Source of the DNA: Deltaproteobacteria bacterium
GTDB taxonomy: Bacteria; Desulfobacterota_D; UBA1144; Nemesobacterales; Nemesobacteraceae
DNA length: 64,000 nucleotides
Assembly: GCA_029262295.1 (NCBI GenBank)
Contig: JAJCZR010000065.1
Span: 1-64,000 of the forward strand
Reading direction: 5' to 3'
The position numbers were made by a program, and so were the translations under genes. Positions 1 to 9,805 of the stretch are shown in pieces (the stretch's first letter is position 1; each line of letters opens with the position of its first letter). The notes beneath the pieces are model-generated. The model made no database searches. It saw only the letters and a program-made list of their open reading frames with translations, and was not told the DNA's origin.

Positions 1-108
1 TTCTGTATTTTCTGGGTACCATGATCTAGGAATAACATGATCTAAAGTTAGATCATCAAAAAATTTTAAACAATAAACACATCTGCCATTACGAGATTTT
101 TTTGACAT
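1..108 (-). CDS. HNH endonuclease-like protein, N-terminal fragment cut by window edge
   Basis: Reverse-strand translation MSKKSRNGRCVYCLKFFDDLTLDHVIPRSWYPENTE... with CxxC and LDHVIPRS HNH signature; open to window start. Confidence 0.7.
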   Translation of the reverse strand, partial: MSKKSRNGRCVYCLKFFDDLTLDHVIPRSWYPENTE

Positions 109-129
109 ATTTAGAAGTAAATATTTTTA

Positions 130-561
130 TCACTCCAAAAACCTTTCTTTTTCTTCCGGGGTTGGAAGGCGGCAGGCATCTCTTTTCCCGAACCACTTAT
201 AGCGGTTTTTTGCTATGAATTTATAGACAGGATTTCTGATTAATTTTGGAACATAAAGAAGAACTCCCAAAGCTCCCCAGGTTCCGCCAAGTTTTTCAAA
301 AATCTTAAGTGAAGCGGTTGATCTTTCATGAAGGCCGTTTTCATCTAGCAGAAACATAGTCCACTCTTCAGCATCTTCATCTAATTCTGGCAAATACTTT
401 TTGGCAGTCTCACCCTGAAGTGGTGCATAGTAAAACTTTTGATCTGTATCCTTTTTCAACACAAAATTAAGAAAATGATTACATAGCCCGCAAACCCCAT
501 CGAAAAAAATAATCGGTTTTTCTATTTCAGTTATGATTCCGTCTTTGTCTTTTATTTCCAT
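130..561 (-). CDS. DCC family thiol-disulfide oxidoreductase (DUF393)
   Basis: PIIFFDGVCGLCNHFLNFVLKKD motif near N-terminus. Confidence 0.85.
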   Translation of the reverse strand: MEIKDKDGIITEIEKPIIFFDGVCGLCNHFLNFVLKKDTDQKFYYAPLQGETAKKYLPELDEDAEEWTMFLLDENGLHERSTASLKIFEKLGGTWGALGVLLYVPKLIRNPVYKFIAKNRYKWFGKRDACRLPTPEEKERFLE

Positions 562-568
562 AAATTTA

Positions 569-1042
569 TCAGGTTAAATCCTGAATTATCCCTTTGTGTT
601 GTGGCCACTTCTCAATTAGTTCTTCTCGATTTCCAAGCTCAAAATCCTCAAACTCAAAACCGGGAGCTACAGTTGTGCCCATAAATGCAAACTTATTCTC
701 GCTTTCAATCAGCATAGCTCCAATCCATGTTCCTTTAGGAACTACAAGCTGAGGTTTTTGGCTTGATAATATATTAGTTCCCATAAAAAGCACTCTCGAT
801 TCACCATCGGGATATAAAAGAAGCATCTGCACAGGATCTCCAAAATAATAATGAAATATCTCGTCCGATTTAAGCCTGTGCATTTTCGAGTTTTCTCCAC
901 TCTTTAGTAGATAGTAAATAGCTGTTGATAAACTTCTATCACCATCAACTTTTTCCTCACTTCTATAAGTCTCCTTATAATAACCTCCCTCATCAGGAAG
1001 CCTTTGAAGCCCCATTCTCTGTATTAAATGATCTGCGTCCAT
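569..1042 (-). CDS. cupin domain protein (DUF985 family)
   Basis: GYYKETYRS...STAIYYLL...MHRLKSDEIFHYYFGDP...LVVPKGTWIGA pattern. Confidence 0.85.
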   Translation of the reverse strand: MDADHLIQRMGLQRLPDEGGYYKETYRSEEKVDGDRSLSTAIYYLLKSGENSKMHRLKSDEIFHYYFGDPVQMLLLYPDGESRVLFMGTNILSSQKPQLVVPKGTWIGAMLIESENKFAFMGTTVAPGFEFEDFELGNREELIEKWPQHKGIIQDLT

Positions 1043-1143
1043 AATTACTCTCCAAATTTTATTATATAAGTTTCAATTAAGTTACATTAGATTTTTAATA
1101 ATGTAACTTGGCTTTGAGTTTCAACTATTAATTGAAGCTGCAA

Positions 1144-1170
1144 TTTACAATATATTAATAATGTTATAAT
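1144..1170 (+). promoter_or_regulatory. candidate sigma70-type promoter TTTACA-N15-TATAAT
   Basis: Hexamers read directly at 1144-1149 and 1165-1170; upstream of the 1196 start with GGAGG. Confidence 0.45.
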
Positions 1171-1195
1171 AATGAATAAAAAAATGGAGGAAAAA

Positions 1196-1609
1196 ATGTC
1201 AGAACAGGAAAACCCGAACCAGGGTCAAGCACCAAATGAAGATGAAAACTTCATGAACTCGATAAATATGGCTTTCAACATGGGAGTATCAGCAAATCAG
1301 ACCTATAAACACACAAAAAGTGTTGTGGAAGTTGGAGCTGAGATGGGAGAACAAATCTATCAAAACCTCACTCAGGCTTACGGCGCGGATGTTGATGAAA
1401 ACTTTTTAAGGGCCAATACAGAATATTTTCTTCAAATAGCACTCATGGGATTCGTAGTACCAACAATCTGCACATTCGAACCTGATTTTAAAGACAGGCT
1501 ATTAAATCTGATCTTTACCAAGACAAAACAGGATCAGGAAAAAAGAGCCGCTTCAGGAGATGAAGGCGGAAGTAGTGGAAGCGGTGGCGGAGGCAGAATA
1601 ATCACATAA
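1196..1609 (+). CDS. hypothetical protein with Gly/Ser-rich C-terminus
   Basis: ORF; ATG 1196 preceded by GGAGG, so preferred over ATG 1172 in the ORF track. Confidence 0.7.
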   Translation: MSEQENPNQGQAPNEDENFMNSINMAFNMGVSANQTYKHTKSVVEVGAEMGEQIYQNLTQAYGADVDENFLRANTEYFLQIALMGFVVPTICTFEPDFKDRLLNLIFTKTKQDQEKRAASGDEGGSSGSGGGGRIIT

Positions 1610-1610
1610 T

Positions 1611-2738
1611 ATGGGAAAAGTGCTCGGTGGAAAAGACAGGGTAAAAGTGGCAGTAGCACAGGCAAGTCCGGTTTTTTTGGATAAAGATAAAACTATAGAA
1701 AAAGCCTGCAAACTCATTGAAGAAGCAGGAAATAATGGTGCTGAGCTCCTTGCATTCCCAGAAGCATTTATCCCCGGTTATCCGGCATATTATACAGTTG
1801 GCTATGAAACCAACCCGCACGAGTGGACTGATTATATGATTGCACTTCAGGAAAATGCACTTTCAATACCAAGTGAAGATACCGACATTCTTTGCCATGC
1901 AGCAAGAGAAGCTGATATTCACGTGGTGGTCGGATGCAGTGAACTTGACGACAGAAAGGGAAGCTCAAGTATTTTCAATTCGCTCCTTTTTATTTCACGT
2001 GAAGGAAAGATTCTAGGGAAACATAGAAAACTGATGCCCACTTACACTGAAAGATTATATTGGGCGCAGGGTGATGGAAGTGATCTTGAAGTTTATGAAA
2101 CAGATATAGGAAGAATCGGAGGGCTTATCTGCTGGGAAAACCATATGGTTCTTGTCAGGGCACAAATGGTATACAGCGGACAGGATTTTCATATTGCAGT
2201 ATGGCCTGGCAACTGGAAGAGAGGGAATGAGAAACTATTGGACTCAGACACAAGCCCGCTTGGAGCATCTTGCAATCTTCAATCACTAATAAGAGTGCAT
2301 GCTTTTGAATCAGGCTCTTTTGTTCTTAGTGCATGTGGATATCTTGATTCAGAAGATTTCCCGGAAAGGTGGCACTACATAAGAGATAATGATCATATTA
2401 ACTATGATTGGGCGAGAGGTGGAAGTGCAATTGTAAACCCTGCAGGAAGATACCTTTTTGAACCCATATTTGAAAAAGATGCAATTCTTTATGCCGACTG
2501 TTATGCAAACCAGATAAAAGCTGTAAAAGCTGTGTTTGATTCTTTAGGACATTATTCGAGGTTTGATGTTGCAAAATTAGTTTACAACAAGGAAAGACTT
2601 GACCCCGTGATTAAAAACAGGCCGAAAGTTGATATAAAAATCAAAACAGAAGATATAAATAGAATTTCTGATGAGCATGAGATATCAAAAGAAAGTCTTG
2701 AACTGATAGTAGAAGAGCTAAAACAACTTATAAACTGA
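1611..2738 (+). CDS. carbon-nitrogen hydrolase, nitrilase family
   Basis: AFPEAFIPGYP (Glu), HRKLMPTYTERLYWAQG (Lys), GGLICWENHMVLVR (Cys) catalytic triad motifs. Confidence 0.9.
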   Translation: MGKVLGGKDRVKVAVAQASPVFLDKDKTIEKACKLIEEAGNNGAELLAFPEAFIPGYPAYYTVGYETNPHEWTDYMIALQENALSIPSEDTDILCHAAREADIHVVVGCSELDDRKGSSSIFNSLLFISREGKILGKHRKLMPTYTERLYWAQGDGSDLEVYETDIGRIGGLICWENHMVLVRAQMVYSGQDFHIAVWPGNWKRGNEKLLDSDTSPLGASCNLQSLIRVHAFESGSFVLSACGYLDSEDFPERWHYIRDNDHINYDWARGGSAIVNPAGRYLFEPIFEKDAILYADCYANQIKAVKAVFDSLGHYSRFDVAKLVYNKERLDPVIKNRPKVDIKIKTEDINRISDEHEISKESLELIVEELKQLIN

Positions 2739-2752
2739 TGTCCATTACTTAA

Positions 2753-4042
2753 ATGAAAAACAAACTCATAAAGGGAAGCCCATCCGTATTTAAAGGTGAG
2801 ATTACTCCTCCGGGTGATAAATCTATCTCTCACAGGGCAATAATGATCGGCTCACTTGCAGAAGGCAAAACAAAAGTAAGCGGTTTTTTAAATGGTGGAG
2901 ATACTCTTTGCACAGTTGATGCTTTTAGAAAACTTGGAATTGATATCAAAGTTTCTAATACAAATGTAGTAATTGAAGGCAAAGGTCTTCATGGATTAGG
3001 AGAACCAAATGAGATAATAGATGCTGGTAACTCTGGAACCACTACAAGACTTATTACAGGACTTTTAGCCGCCCAAAATTTCAATTCCGAGATTACAGGC
3101 GACAAATATCTTCAAAAGCGTCCAATGGCTAGAATAGTCGAACCTCTAACCAAAATGGGAGCTGATATAACTGGAAGGGATAACAATAACCTCCTGCCAC
3201 TTAAAATTAGAGGCAGAAAACTCAAAGGAATAAAGTATGAAGTGCCTGTTGCAAGCGCACAGGTTAAATCATGCCTTATTCTTGCCGGTCTTTTTGCGGA
3301 TGGTGTAACAGAAATTATTGAGCCACAGAAAACCAGGGACCATACGGAAAGAATGCTTGCTCACTTTGGAGCTAATCTCGATATAAATGGAAACAATATA
3401 AAAGTACAAAATCCCGATCAGTTTCAATCGAGTGAACTTATTGTACCTTCGGATATATCATCGGCAGCTTTTTTTATAGTTGCCGCTCTTATAAACCCTG
3501 GGTCAGAGTTGCTAATAAGAAATGTAGGTCTTAATCCTGAACGCACTGGAGTTTTAGACATTCTTAAATTAATGGGAGCAAACATATTAATTGAAAATGA
3601 AAGGATTGATTGTGGCGAACCGGTTGGGGATATAGTTGCAAAATACTCTGACCTTAAAGGAATAGAAATAAAAGGAAAACTAATACCAAAAGCTATAGAT
3701 GAACTTCCCATAGTTTCGGTAGCCGCTTGTTTTGCAGAAGGAAAGACAGTTATAAGCGAAGCAAAAGAGTTAAGAGTTAAGGAAACTGATCGCATAAAAG
3801 CTATGGTTACAGAACTAAAAAAGCTTGGAGCTGATATTGAAGAGCTTCCTGACGGAATGATTGTTAACGGTTCAGAAAAATTAAAAGGTGCAAAATGTTC
3901 AAGCTGGGGCGATCACAGAATTGCAATGTCTATTGCAGTTGCTGCAACACGGGCAAAGGGAGAAACAGCCATAGAAGATTCAGGATGTGTTGCAATTTCA
4001 TTTCCTGAGTTTTTTGATTTGCTGGAGAGGCTTAGAACATAG
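2753..4042 (+). CDS. aroA: 3-phosphoshikimate 1-carboxyvinyltransferase (EPSP synthase)
   Basis: GDKSISHRAIMIGSLAEG, DAGNSGTTTRL, KETDRI motifs. Confidence 0.97.
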   Translation: MKNKLIKGSPSVFKGEITPPGDKSISHRAIMIGSLAEGKTKVSGFLNGGDTLCTVDAFRKLGIDIKVSNTNVVIEGKGLHGLGEPNEIIDAGNSGTTTRLITGLLAAQNFNSEITGDKYLQKRPMARIVEPLTKMGADITGRDNNNLLPLKIRGRKLKGIKYEVPVASAQVKSCLILAGLFADGVTEIIEPQKTRDHTERMLAHFGANLDINGNNIKVQNPDQFQSSELIVPSDISSAAFFIVAALINPGSELLIRNVGLNPERTGVLDILKLMGANILIENERIDCGEPVGDIVAKYSDLKGIEIKGKLIPKAIDELPIVSVAACFAEGKTVISEAKELRVKETDRIKAMVTELKKLGADIEELPDGMIVNGSEKLKGAKCSSWGDHRIAMSIAVAATRAKGETAIEDSGCVAISFPEFFDLLERLRT

Positions 4043-4059
4043 TTAAATTCATTGTTGTC

Positions 4060-4085
4060 GTCATTCTGAACTTGTTTCAGCATCT
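4060..4085 (+). repeat. hairpin repeat, GTCATTCTGAACTTGTTTCAGCATCT
   Basis: Stem ATTCTGAA / TTCAGCAT with one mismatch, loop CTTGT. Confidence 0.7.
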
Positions 4086-4259
4086 ATAAAAAATTACAGC
4101 TAAAAAACTCTAAATAGCTTTTCTGTGAATTAAAATTCTAATTCATTTTTAGCTAAATTTTTGCAAGGCCATTGAGAATAAAATATATATTGTAACACTC
4201 CTGCTTAAAGAACTTTAAACTCTTTTCTAATACCAGCAATCAAGTAACTTTTTCCAAAC

Positions 4260-4925
4260 ATGAGTGAAAAGAAAATTATTATCACAATTGATGGCCCTTC
4301 AGGAGTTGGAAAAGGAACTATTGCAAAAAAAGTTGCAGAAAAACTTGGATTTTCTTATCTTGACACTGGGGCAATGTATAGGGCAGTTGCACTCAAAATC
4401 TCAAACTTAAACATCAATTTTGATTCTGAGAAAGAACTTCAATCAATTTTAGATTCCACAGAAATTAGTTTTTCGGAAGATAAAATTTTTCTTGAGTCTG
4501 AAGATATTTCTAAAAAGATTAGAACTGAGGATATCTCAAAGCTTGCGTCAACACTTGCTACAAAAAAGATAGTTAGAGAGTTTCTCGTTAATTTACAAAG
4601 AAAAATTGGAGAAAGCGGAAATATAGTTGTTGAAGGAAGAGATATGGGAACATATGTGTTTCCCGGTGCTGATTTCAAATTTTATTTGGATGCCAATCTT
4701 CACGAAAGAGCCAAAAGACGCTACCTTCAACTCAAAGATAATGATAAAAGTATTGATCTAGAGACAGTTAAAAAAGACATTGAAAAAAGGGATACTCAGG
4801 ATTCAGAGAGAAAAGAATCTCCCTTGCATCCTGCTTTGAATGCTGTCATAATAGATACATCTGACATGGGTAAGTCAGAAGTCGTAAAAGAAATCCTTCT
4901 ACGTATCGGAGGCTCCTTTAAGTAG
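4260..4925 (+). CDS. cmk: cytidylate kinase
   Basis: IDGPSGVGKGTIAKKVAEKLGFSYLDTGAMYRAVAL; GRDMGTYVFP. Confidence 0.96.
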   Translation: MSEKKIIITIDGPSGVGKGTIAKKVAEKLGFSYLDTGAMYRAVALKISNLNINFDSEKELQSILDSTEISFSEDKIFLESEDISKKIRTEDISKLASTLATKKIVREFLVNLQRKIGESGNIVVEGRDMGTYVFPGADFKFYLDANLHERAKRRYLQLKDNDKSIDLETVKKDIEKRDTQDSERKESPLHPALNAVIIDTSDMGKSEVVKEILLRIGGSFK

Positions 4926-5044
4926 TGTTACGGAATATTATTTTAAGTATTAATACTTTTAACCTATTCTTTTAGAATCTGATTCTTTAGATAGTCTCCT
5001 TGAATATTTACCTAAAATTTAAAATGGAAAAGGCATAAAACGTT

Positions 5045-6829
5045 ATGAGTGAAAATAGTGATTTTACAAGTTCAGTTAAAAGAGAAGAAACTGCGGATAA
5101 TACTGCACAAAACTCAACTGAAGAAAATTTACCACAGAAGGAAACTTCTGGTGAAAAAAGCTTCGAGGAGCTTTTGGACGAAAGTTTAAACGAGCAGGCA
5201 AGTGAAGTTGAAAAAAGCCAGCTTGTTACTGGGACAGTAATAAGGATAGAAGAAGAATATGTTTTTATTGATCTTGGATATAAATCTGAAGGAATAATCC
5301 CAGTTATTGAATTTCACAACAAAGAAGGAGAACCAGATGTTGAGATTGGTTCTGAAGTTGAAGTGCTTGTTGAAAAAACAGGTTCAGCTCTGCCAAAAGT
5401 TTCAAAACAAAAAGCCGATTTTTTCAAAGAAAAACAAATAATAAAAGATAAATTTGATAGTGGCGAGCTGATTGATGCAAGAATTCTAACAAGGGTAAAA
5501 GGCGGGCTCACCTGTGATATTGGAATCAAAACAAACTTTAAAGCCTTTCTGCCTGGCTCACAAATTGATGTAAGACCCGTATCAAATTTTGATGAGTATG
5601 TAGGACAAACTCTTAGGGTAAAAATAATTCAGCACGACGACAACGGAATAGTTGTTTCAAGAAGGGCGCATCTTGAAAAAGAAAGAGAAGCAATGAAAAA
5701 AGAAACTCTTTCTAAACTCGAACAAAATGATCTTATTTCAGGAGATGTTGTAAAAATAATAGATAGAGGAGCTTTTGTTGATATTGGAGGGCTTGAAGGT
5801 TTTATTCCATTGTCTGAAGTATCCTGGGGAAGAATAAGAAACCCCGGGGAAATTATTAAAGAAGGCGAAGAAGTGCAAGTACAGGTATTAAAAATTGAAA
5901 ATGGAAGAGTTACACTCGGCCACAAACAAACGCTTCCAGATCCTTGGGATAATATCGAACAGAAATATCAAGTCGGCTCAAATGTAAATGGAAAAGCTGT
6001 ATCAACTACAGATTTTGGAATATTTGTGGAACTTGAACCTGGAATTGAAGGGCTTGTGCATATAAGTGAGCTTTCCTGGACTAAAAATTTCAGGCACCCA
6101 AAAGAGATAGTAAGCACTGGAACTGAAATAGAAGTTAAAGTGCTTGATATTAATGCTAAAGACAAAAGAATATCTCTCAGTCTTAAACAGATAGAAAAAA
6201 GCCCATGGGAAACATTTAAAGAAAACAACAAGCCGGGCACTAAAATGGAAGGAACAATAAAAAATGTAAACGAGATTGGAATATTTGTTGAAGTTGCAGA
6301 AGATCTGGTCGGGCTTATAAGACCTGAGAATATTTCCTGGCAGGGCAATGTAAAACCAACCGATGTATACAACCCATCACAAGTTGGGGAAAAGATTGAA
6401 GTAGCTGTTCTCAATGTTGCACCAAAAAGTGAGAGGATTGCACTTGGCATTAAGCAGCTTGCATCAGATCCCTGGGCAGATACACTCAAAAAATATAAAT
6501 CAAATCAAACTGTTGTTACTGCTAAAATCTCAGAAATTCAGGATCGCGGCATTGTTGTTGATCTTGGAGATGAAATTAAAGGTTATTATCAGGCAAGGGA
6601 TTTATCCGATGATCCTGGAAATGATGCCCTTAAATCATACAAGGTTGGAGATGAGGTCACGGGTGTTGTTACCGGTTTTGATAAATCAAAACGCCAGGTA
6701 AACCTGAGCAAAAAAAGGCATGAACAAAAACAAGAAAAAACAAGTCTAAATGAGTTTGTTTCCTCTCAAGGAGAATCAGGGTTTAAACTTGGGAATCTTC
6801 TCAGTGAAAAACTAAAAACCCTGGATTAA
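5045..6829 (+). CDS. rpsA: 30S ribosomal protein S1
   Basis: Multiple S1 RNA-binding repeats; downstream of cmk. Confidence 0.96.
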   Translation: MSENSDFTSSVKREETADNTAQNSTEENLPQKETSGEKSFEELLDESLNEQASEVEKSQLVTGTVIRIEEEYVFIDLGYKSEGIIPVIEFHNKEGEPDVEIGSEVEVLVEKTGSALPKVSKQKADFFKEKQIIKDKFDSGELIDARILTRVKGGLTCDIGIKTNFKAFLPGSQIDVRPVSNFDEYVGQTLRVKIIQHDDNGIVVSRRAHLEKEREAMKKETLSKLEQNDLISGDVVKIIDRGAFVDIGGLEGFIPLSEVSWGRIRNPGEIIKEGEEVQVQVLKIENGRVTLGHKQTLPDPWDNIEQKYQVGSNVNGKAVSTTDFGIFVELEPGIEGLVHISELSWTKNFRHPKEIVSTGTEIEVKVLDINAKDKRISLSLKQIEKSPWETFKENNKPGTKMEGTIKNVNEIGIFVEVAEDLVGLIRPENISWQGNVKPTDVYNPSQVGEKIEVAVLNVAPKSERIALGIKQLASDPWADTLKKYKSNQTVVTAKISEIQDRGIVVDLGDEIKGYYQARDLSDDPGNDALKSYKVGDEVTGVVTGFDKSKRQVNLSKKRHEQKQEKTSLNEFVSSQGESGFKLGNLLSEKLKTLD

Positions 6830-6846
6830 TTATCGGAGCAATTTTA

Positions 6847-7731
6847 TTGAGACTCTTTTTTAAATCCATCCTTACCATTTTTATCTTATTAATAATTTTG
6901 ATAGTGGGAATCGCTATTGGTGCTTTCTTCTCAGGAAATAAAAACTTTTCAGGAAAAGACAAAATTGCCGTAATTAATGTAAATAGCGTAATAACCCAGT
7001 CAAAAGATTATCTCGATAGTATAAAAAAAATAAGGGATAACGATAAAATAAAAGGTGTACTTGTAAGGATAAACTCGCCTGGTGGTGCAGTTGGGCCTTC
7101 ACAGGAAATATTCAGTGAACTGGAAGCCCTTAGCAAAGAAATGCCCGTTGTGGCAAGTATGGGAAATGTGGCAGCTTCAGGTGGATACTATATTGCTTGT
7201 GCAGCAGACACTATTTATGCAAATCCAGGCACAATCACAGGAAGCATTGGGGTAATTGCACAATTTGCCAACTATAAAGACCTTTTGGAGTGGGCAAAAG
7301 TGGATGTGGAAGTTATTAAAAGTGGAAAACTGAAAGACATAGGGTCCCCTTTTAAAGAAATGTCTTCGGAAGACAAGGCCTACATACAATCTTTAATTGA
7401 AAATGTGCATTCTCAGTTTAAAGAAGTGGTTTCCAAAAAAAGAAAAATTAAAGATGAAAAACTTTCAACTCTTACGGATGGAAGAATATTCACAGGGCAG
7501 CAAGCAAAGGAGCTGAACCTTATTGATGAACTGGGCAACTACAACGTGGCATTAAATAAGGCAGCTGAGCTTGCAGGAATTGAAAAAGACCCAGAGGTAA
7601 TTGAATTTCCTAAAGCAAGGTCTCCCTTATATGATCTTCTTTTATCAAGAAGTAGTACTACGGCAAAGCTGCTCGGTAATCCCGTTAAAACAAACTTTGG
7701 GCTTTTTTATATAGCAAACATTGGCTACTAG
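6847..7731 (+). CDS. sppA: signal peptide peptidase SppA (TTG start)
   Basis: N-terminal TM segment; RINSPGGAVGPSQEI, MGNVAASGGYYIACAAD, IKSGKLKDIGSPF. Confidence 0.93.
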   Translation: MRLFFKSILTIFILLIILIVGIAIGAFFSGNKNFSGKDKIAVINVNSVITQSKDYLDSIKKIRDNDKIKGVLVRINSPGGAVGPSQEIFSELEALSKEMPVVASMGNVAASGGYYIACAADTIYANPGTITGSIGVIAQFANYKDLLEWAKVDVEVIKSGKLKDIGSPFKEMSSEDKAYIQSLIENVHSQFKEVVSKKRKIKDEKLSTLTDGRIFTGQQAKELNLIDELGNYNVALNKAAELAGIEKDPEVIEFPKARSPLYDLLLSRSSTTAKLLGNPVKTNFGLFYIANIGY

Positions 7732-7820
7732 AATATAGCTCTTATTAACTTAATTATTGGATTCTATAAAATTAAATTGGTATTATAAATTATAGTTAAA
7801 AAATAAGTGAGAGGTGGAAA

Positions 7821-8186
7821 ATGAGGTTTTTGAGAATACTTTTTGTACTAATATTCATAATTTTTATTTGTGTTCTATATATTCAAAACCAGGAAATAGT
7901 AAATCACGTTTTTAAGTTTAAGCTGGATCTTTTATTTACAGAGTATGGCCCGATAGGGGTTTACAATGTCGGGATTATAGCAGTTTCATTTGTACTTGGT
8001 GTAATACTCTCAGCACTTTTTGGGGCTTTTAGTTCAGGTGGGAAAGGATCTGTGGTAAAGAGGCAGAACAAAACAATTAAAGATCTTGAGAATGAGATTA
8101 TCCATCTTGAGAATAAAGTAAGGGATATTGAAAATCAAAGCTCCACTTCTGAAAGCAGTACATTTTCAGTGCCTGGATCTTCATAA
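7821..8186 (+). CDS. LapA family (DUF1049) membrane protein
   Basis: Two TM helices, lipopolysaccharide-assembly-protein-A-like pattern, C-terminal coiled coil. Confidence 0.75.
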   Translation: MRFLRILFVLIFIIFICVLYIQNQEIVNHVFKFKLDLLFTEYGPIGVYNVGIIAVSFVLGVILSALFGAFSSGGKGSVVKRQNKTIKDLENEIIHLENKVRDIENQSSTSESSTFSVPGSS

Positions 8187-8202
8187 GAAGAAGTAAAGCA
8201 TA

Positions 8203-9126
8203 ATGCAAAACAGAAGAAAGCCTTCTTGGATAAAGGCTAAAATACCTGGCGGTCCCAACTACAATCAACTCAAGGGATTAGTTAAAGAATTAAAACTGAA
8301 TACTGTATGTGAAGAGGCTAAGTGTCCTAACATTGGGGAATGCTGGGGTGCAGGAACACTTACCTTTATGATCCTTGGAGACACTTGCACAAGAAGCTGC
8401 GGCTTTTGTCATGTAAAAACCGGAAAAGGTGGAGAGCTTGATTGGGATGAACCTAAAAGAGTTGCAGAAGCTGTTGGAAAATTAAAAAACAACAATGCCT
8501 ATATCACTCACTTAGTAATAACTTCGGTTAACAGGGACGATAAAAATTATGAAAGTGCCTGTATATTCGCCGAGACTGTAGAAAAAGTAAGGGAAGCAAA
8601 CCCAGACATCAAAATTGAAGTATTAATTCCCGACTTTAAAGGTGAGAATAAAGCTATTGAAAAGATAATAAAGTCAAAACCCGACGTGCTTAACCATAAT
8701 ATTGAAACAGTACCCAGGCTTTATAATCACCCTCAAATATCCGAATCGGGAAAAACAAGGTACGTTAGGCCACAGGCAATCTATGAAAGATCACTTGATC
8801 TTCTCCTAAAATGCAAAGAAGAAGGTCACTCAGATATGTTAACCAAGTCTGGAATTATGATTGGACTAAGTGAATCTTATGACGAAATACTCGTAACCTT
8901 GTGCGATCTAAATGATGCAAAGTGTGATATTGTTACAATTGGTCAGTATCTTCAACCCACAATAGATCATATTCCTGTATCAAAATTTTATCATCCTACA
9001 GAGTTTGAATCACTTAAGAGTTATGGTGAAAGAATAATTGGCCTTCCCCATATTGAATCAGGGCCTCTCGTAAGAAGCTCTTACCATGCTGAGAAACAAG
9101 TCTTAAAACTAGCGGAGAACTTTTAG
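8203..9126 (+). CDS. lipA: lipoyl synthase
   Basis: CEEAKCPNIGECW and CTRSCGFCHVKTGK dual FeS motifs. Confidence 0.97.
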   Translation: MQNRRKPSWIKAKIPGGPNYNQLKGLVKELKLNTVCEEAKCPNIGECWGAGTLTFMILGDTCTRSCGFCHVKTGKGGELDWDEPKRVAEAVGKLKNNNAYITHLVITSVNRDDKNYESACIFAETVEKVREANPDIKIEVLIPDFKGENKAIEKIIKSKPDVLNHNIETVPRLYNHPQISESGKTRYVRPQAIYERSLDLLLKCKEEGHSDMLTKSGIMIGLSESYDEILVTLCDLNDAKCDIVTIGQYLQPTIDHIPVSKFYHPTEFESLKSYGERIIGLPHIESGPLVRSSYHAEKQVLKLAENF

Positions 9127-9128
9127 AT

Positions 9129-9506
9129 ATGTCTGAAAAAGAAGCAAAAAATGTACTTGATGGAACTCTTGAAGATTGCAGTCTTGATCCAATAACAGGA
9201 TTTTTCAGAGACGGCTGCTGCAGAACCAATGAACAGGATATTGGCCGCCATATTGTTTGTGCTGAAATGACTGAGGAGTTTCTCGAATTTTCTAAAGAAA
9301 AAGGAAATGATCTTTCCACTCCAAGGCCTGAGTTTCACTTTCCAGGGCTTAAACCAGGTGATAGATGGTGCGTCTGTGCCCTTAGATGGAAAGAGGCTTA
9401 CGATGCAGGAGTAGCCCCTCCTATTTGTTTATTGTCCACAGATAAGTCCGCACTTGAAGTCCTTTCACTTGAAGAACTTAAAAAACACGCAATAGATCTT
9501 TTGTAG
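9129..9506 (+). CDS. DUF2237 family protein
   Basis: CSLDPITGFFRDGCCRT...HIVCAEMTEEFL...LKPGDRWCVCALRWKEA. Confidence 0.85.
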   Translation: MSEKEAKNVLDGTLEDCSLDPITGFFRDGCCRTNEQDIGRHIVCAEMTEEFLEFSKEKGNDLSTPRPEFHFPGLKPGDRWCVCALRWKEAYDAGVAPPICLLSTDKSALEVLSLEELKKHAIDLL

Positions 9507-9529
9507 ACGAATCTATACTTAAATTTTAC

Positions 9530-9544
9530 TTGACAACTTGTCAA
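9530..9544. promoter_or_regulatory. perfect 7-1-7 palindrome TTGACAACTTGTCAA, candidate autoregulatory operator
   Basis: Read directly; 19 bp upstream of antitoxin ATG. Confidence 0.55.
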
Positions 9545-9563
9545 GAAACTTTATTTTATATGT

Positions 9564-9800
9564 ATGATTACAAAAACAGTTGGAGAATTTAAAGCAAAGT
9601 TTTCCGAAGTAATAAAAGAAATAAAAAAAGGCAATGAGATTTTAATTTCTTATGGAAAGAAGAAAGAAAAGCTTGCTGTTTTAGTCCCGTTTGACAAATA
9701 CAAACAAAAAAAAAGACAAATTGGGATTTTGGATGGAAAAGCATTTGCTGAATTTTCAGAGGATTTTAAAATGACTGATGAAGAATTCCTCAATAGCTAA
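9564..9800 (+). CDS. Phd/YefM-type antitoxin
   Basis: TVGEFKAKFSEVIKEIKKGNEILISYGKKKEKLAVLVPFDKY; paired with PIN ORF. Confidence 0.85.
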   Translation: MITKTVGEFKAKFSEVIKEIKKGNEILISYGKKKEKLAVLVPFDKYKQKKRQIGILDGKAFAEFSEDFKMTDEEFLNS

Positions 9801-9805
9801 ATACA

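Noticed and set aside
1172-1195. Upstream ATG start for the hypothetical protein
   Set aside because: Lies directly after a TATAAT-like box; ATG 1196 has GGAGG at proper spacing.
5968-6489. 173-aa minus-strand ORF opposite rpsA
   Set aside because: Fully antisense to a clear S1 gene; Ser/Pro-rich composition typical of shadow frames.
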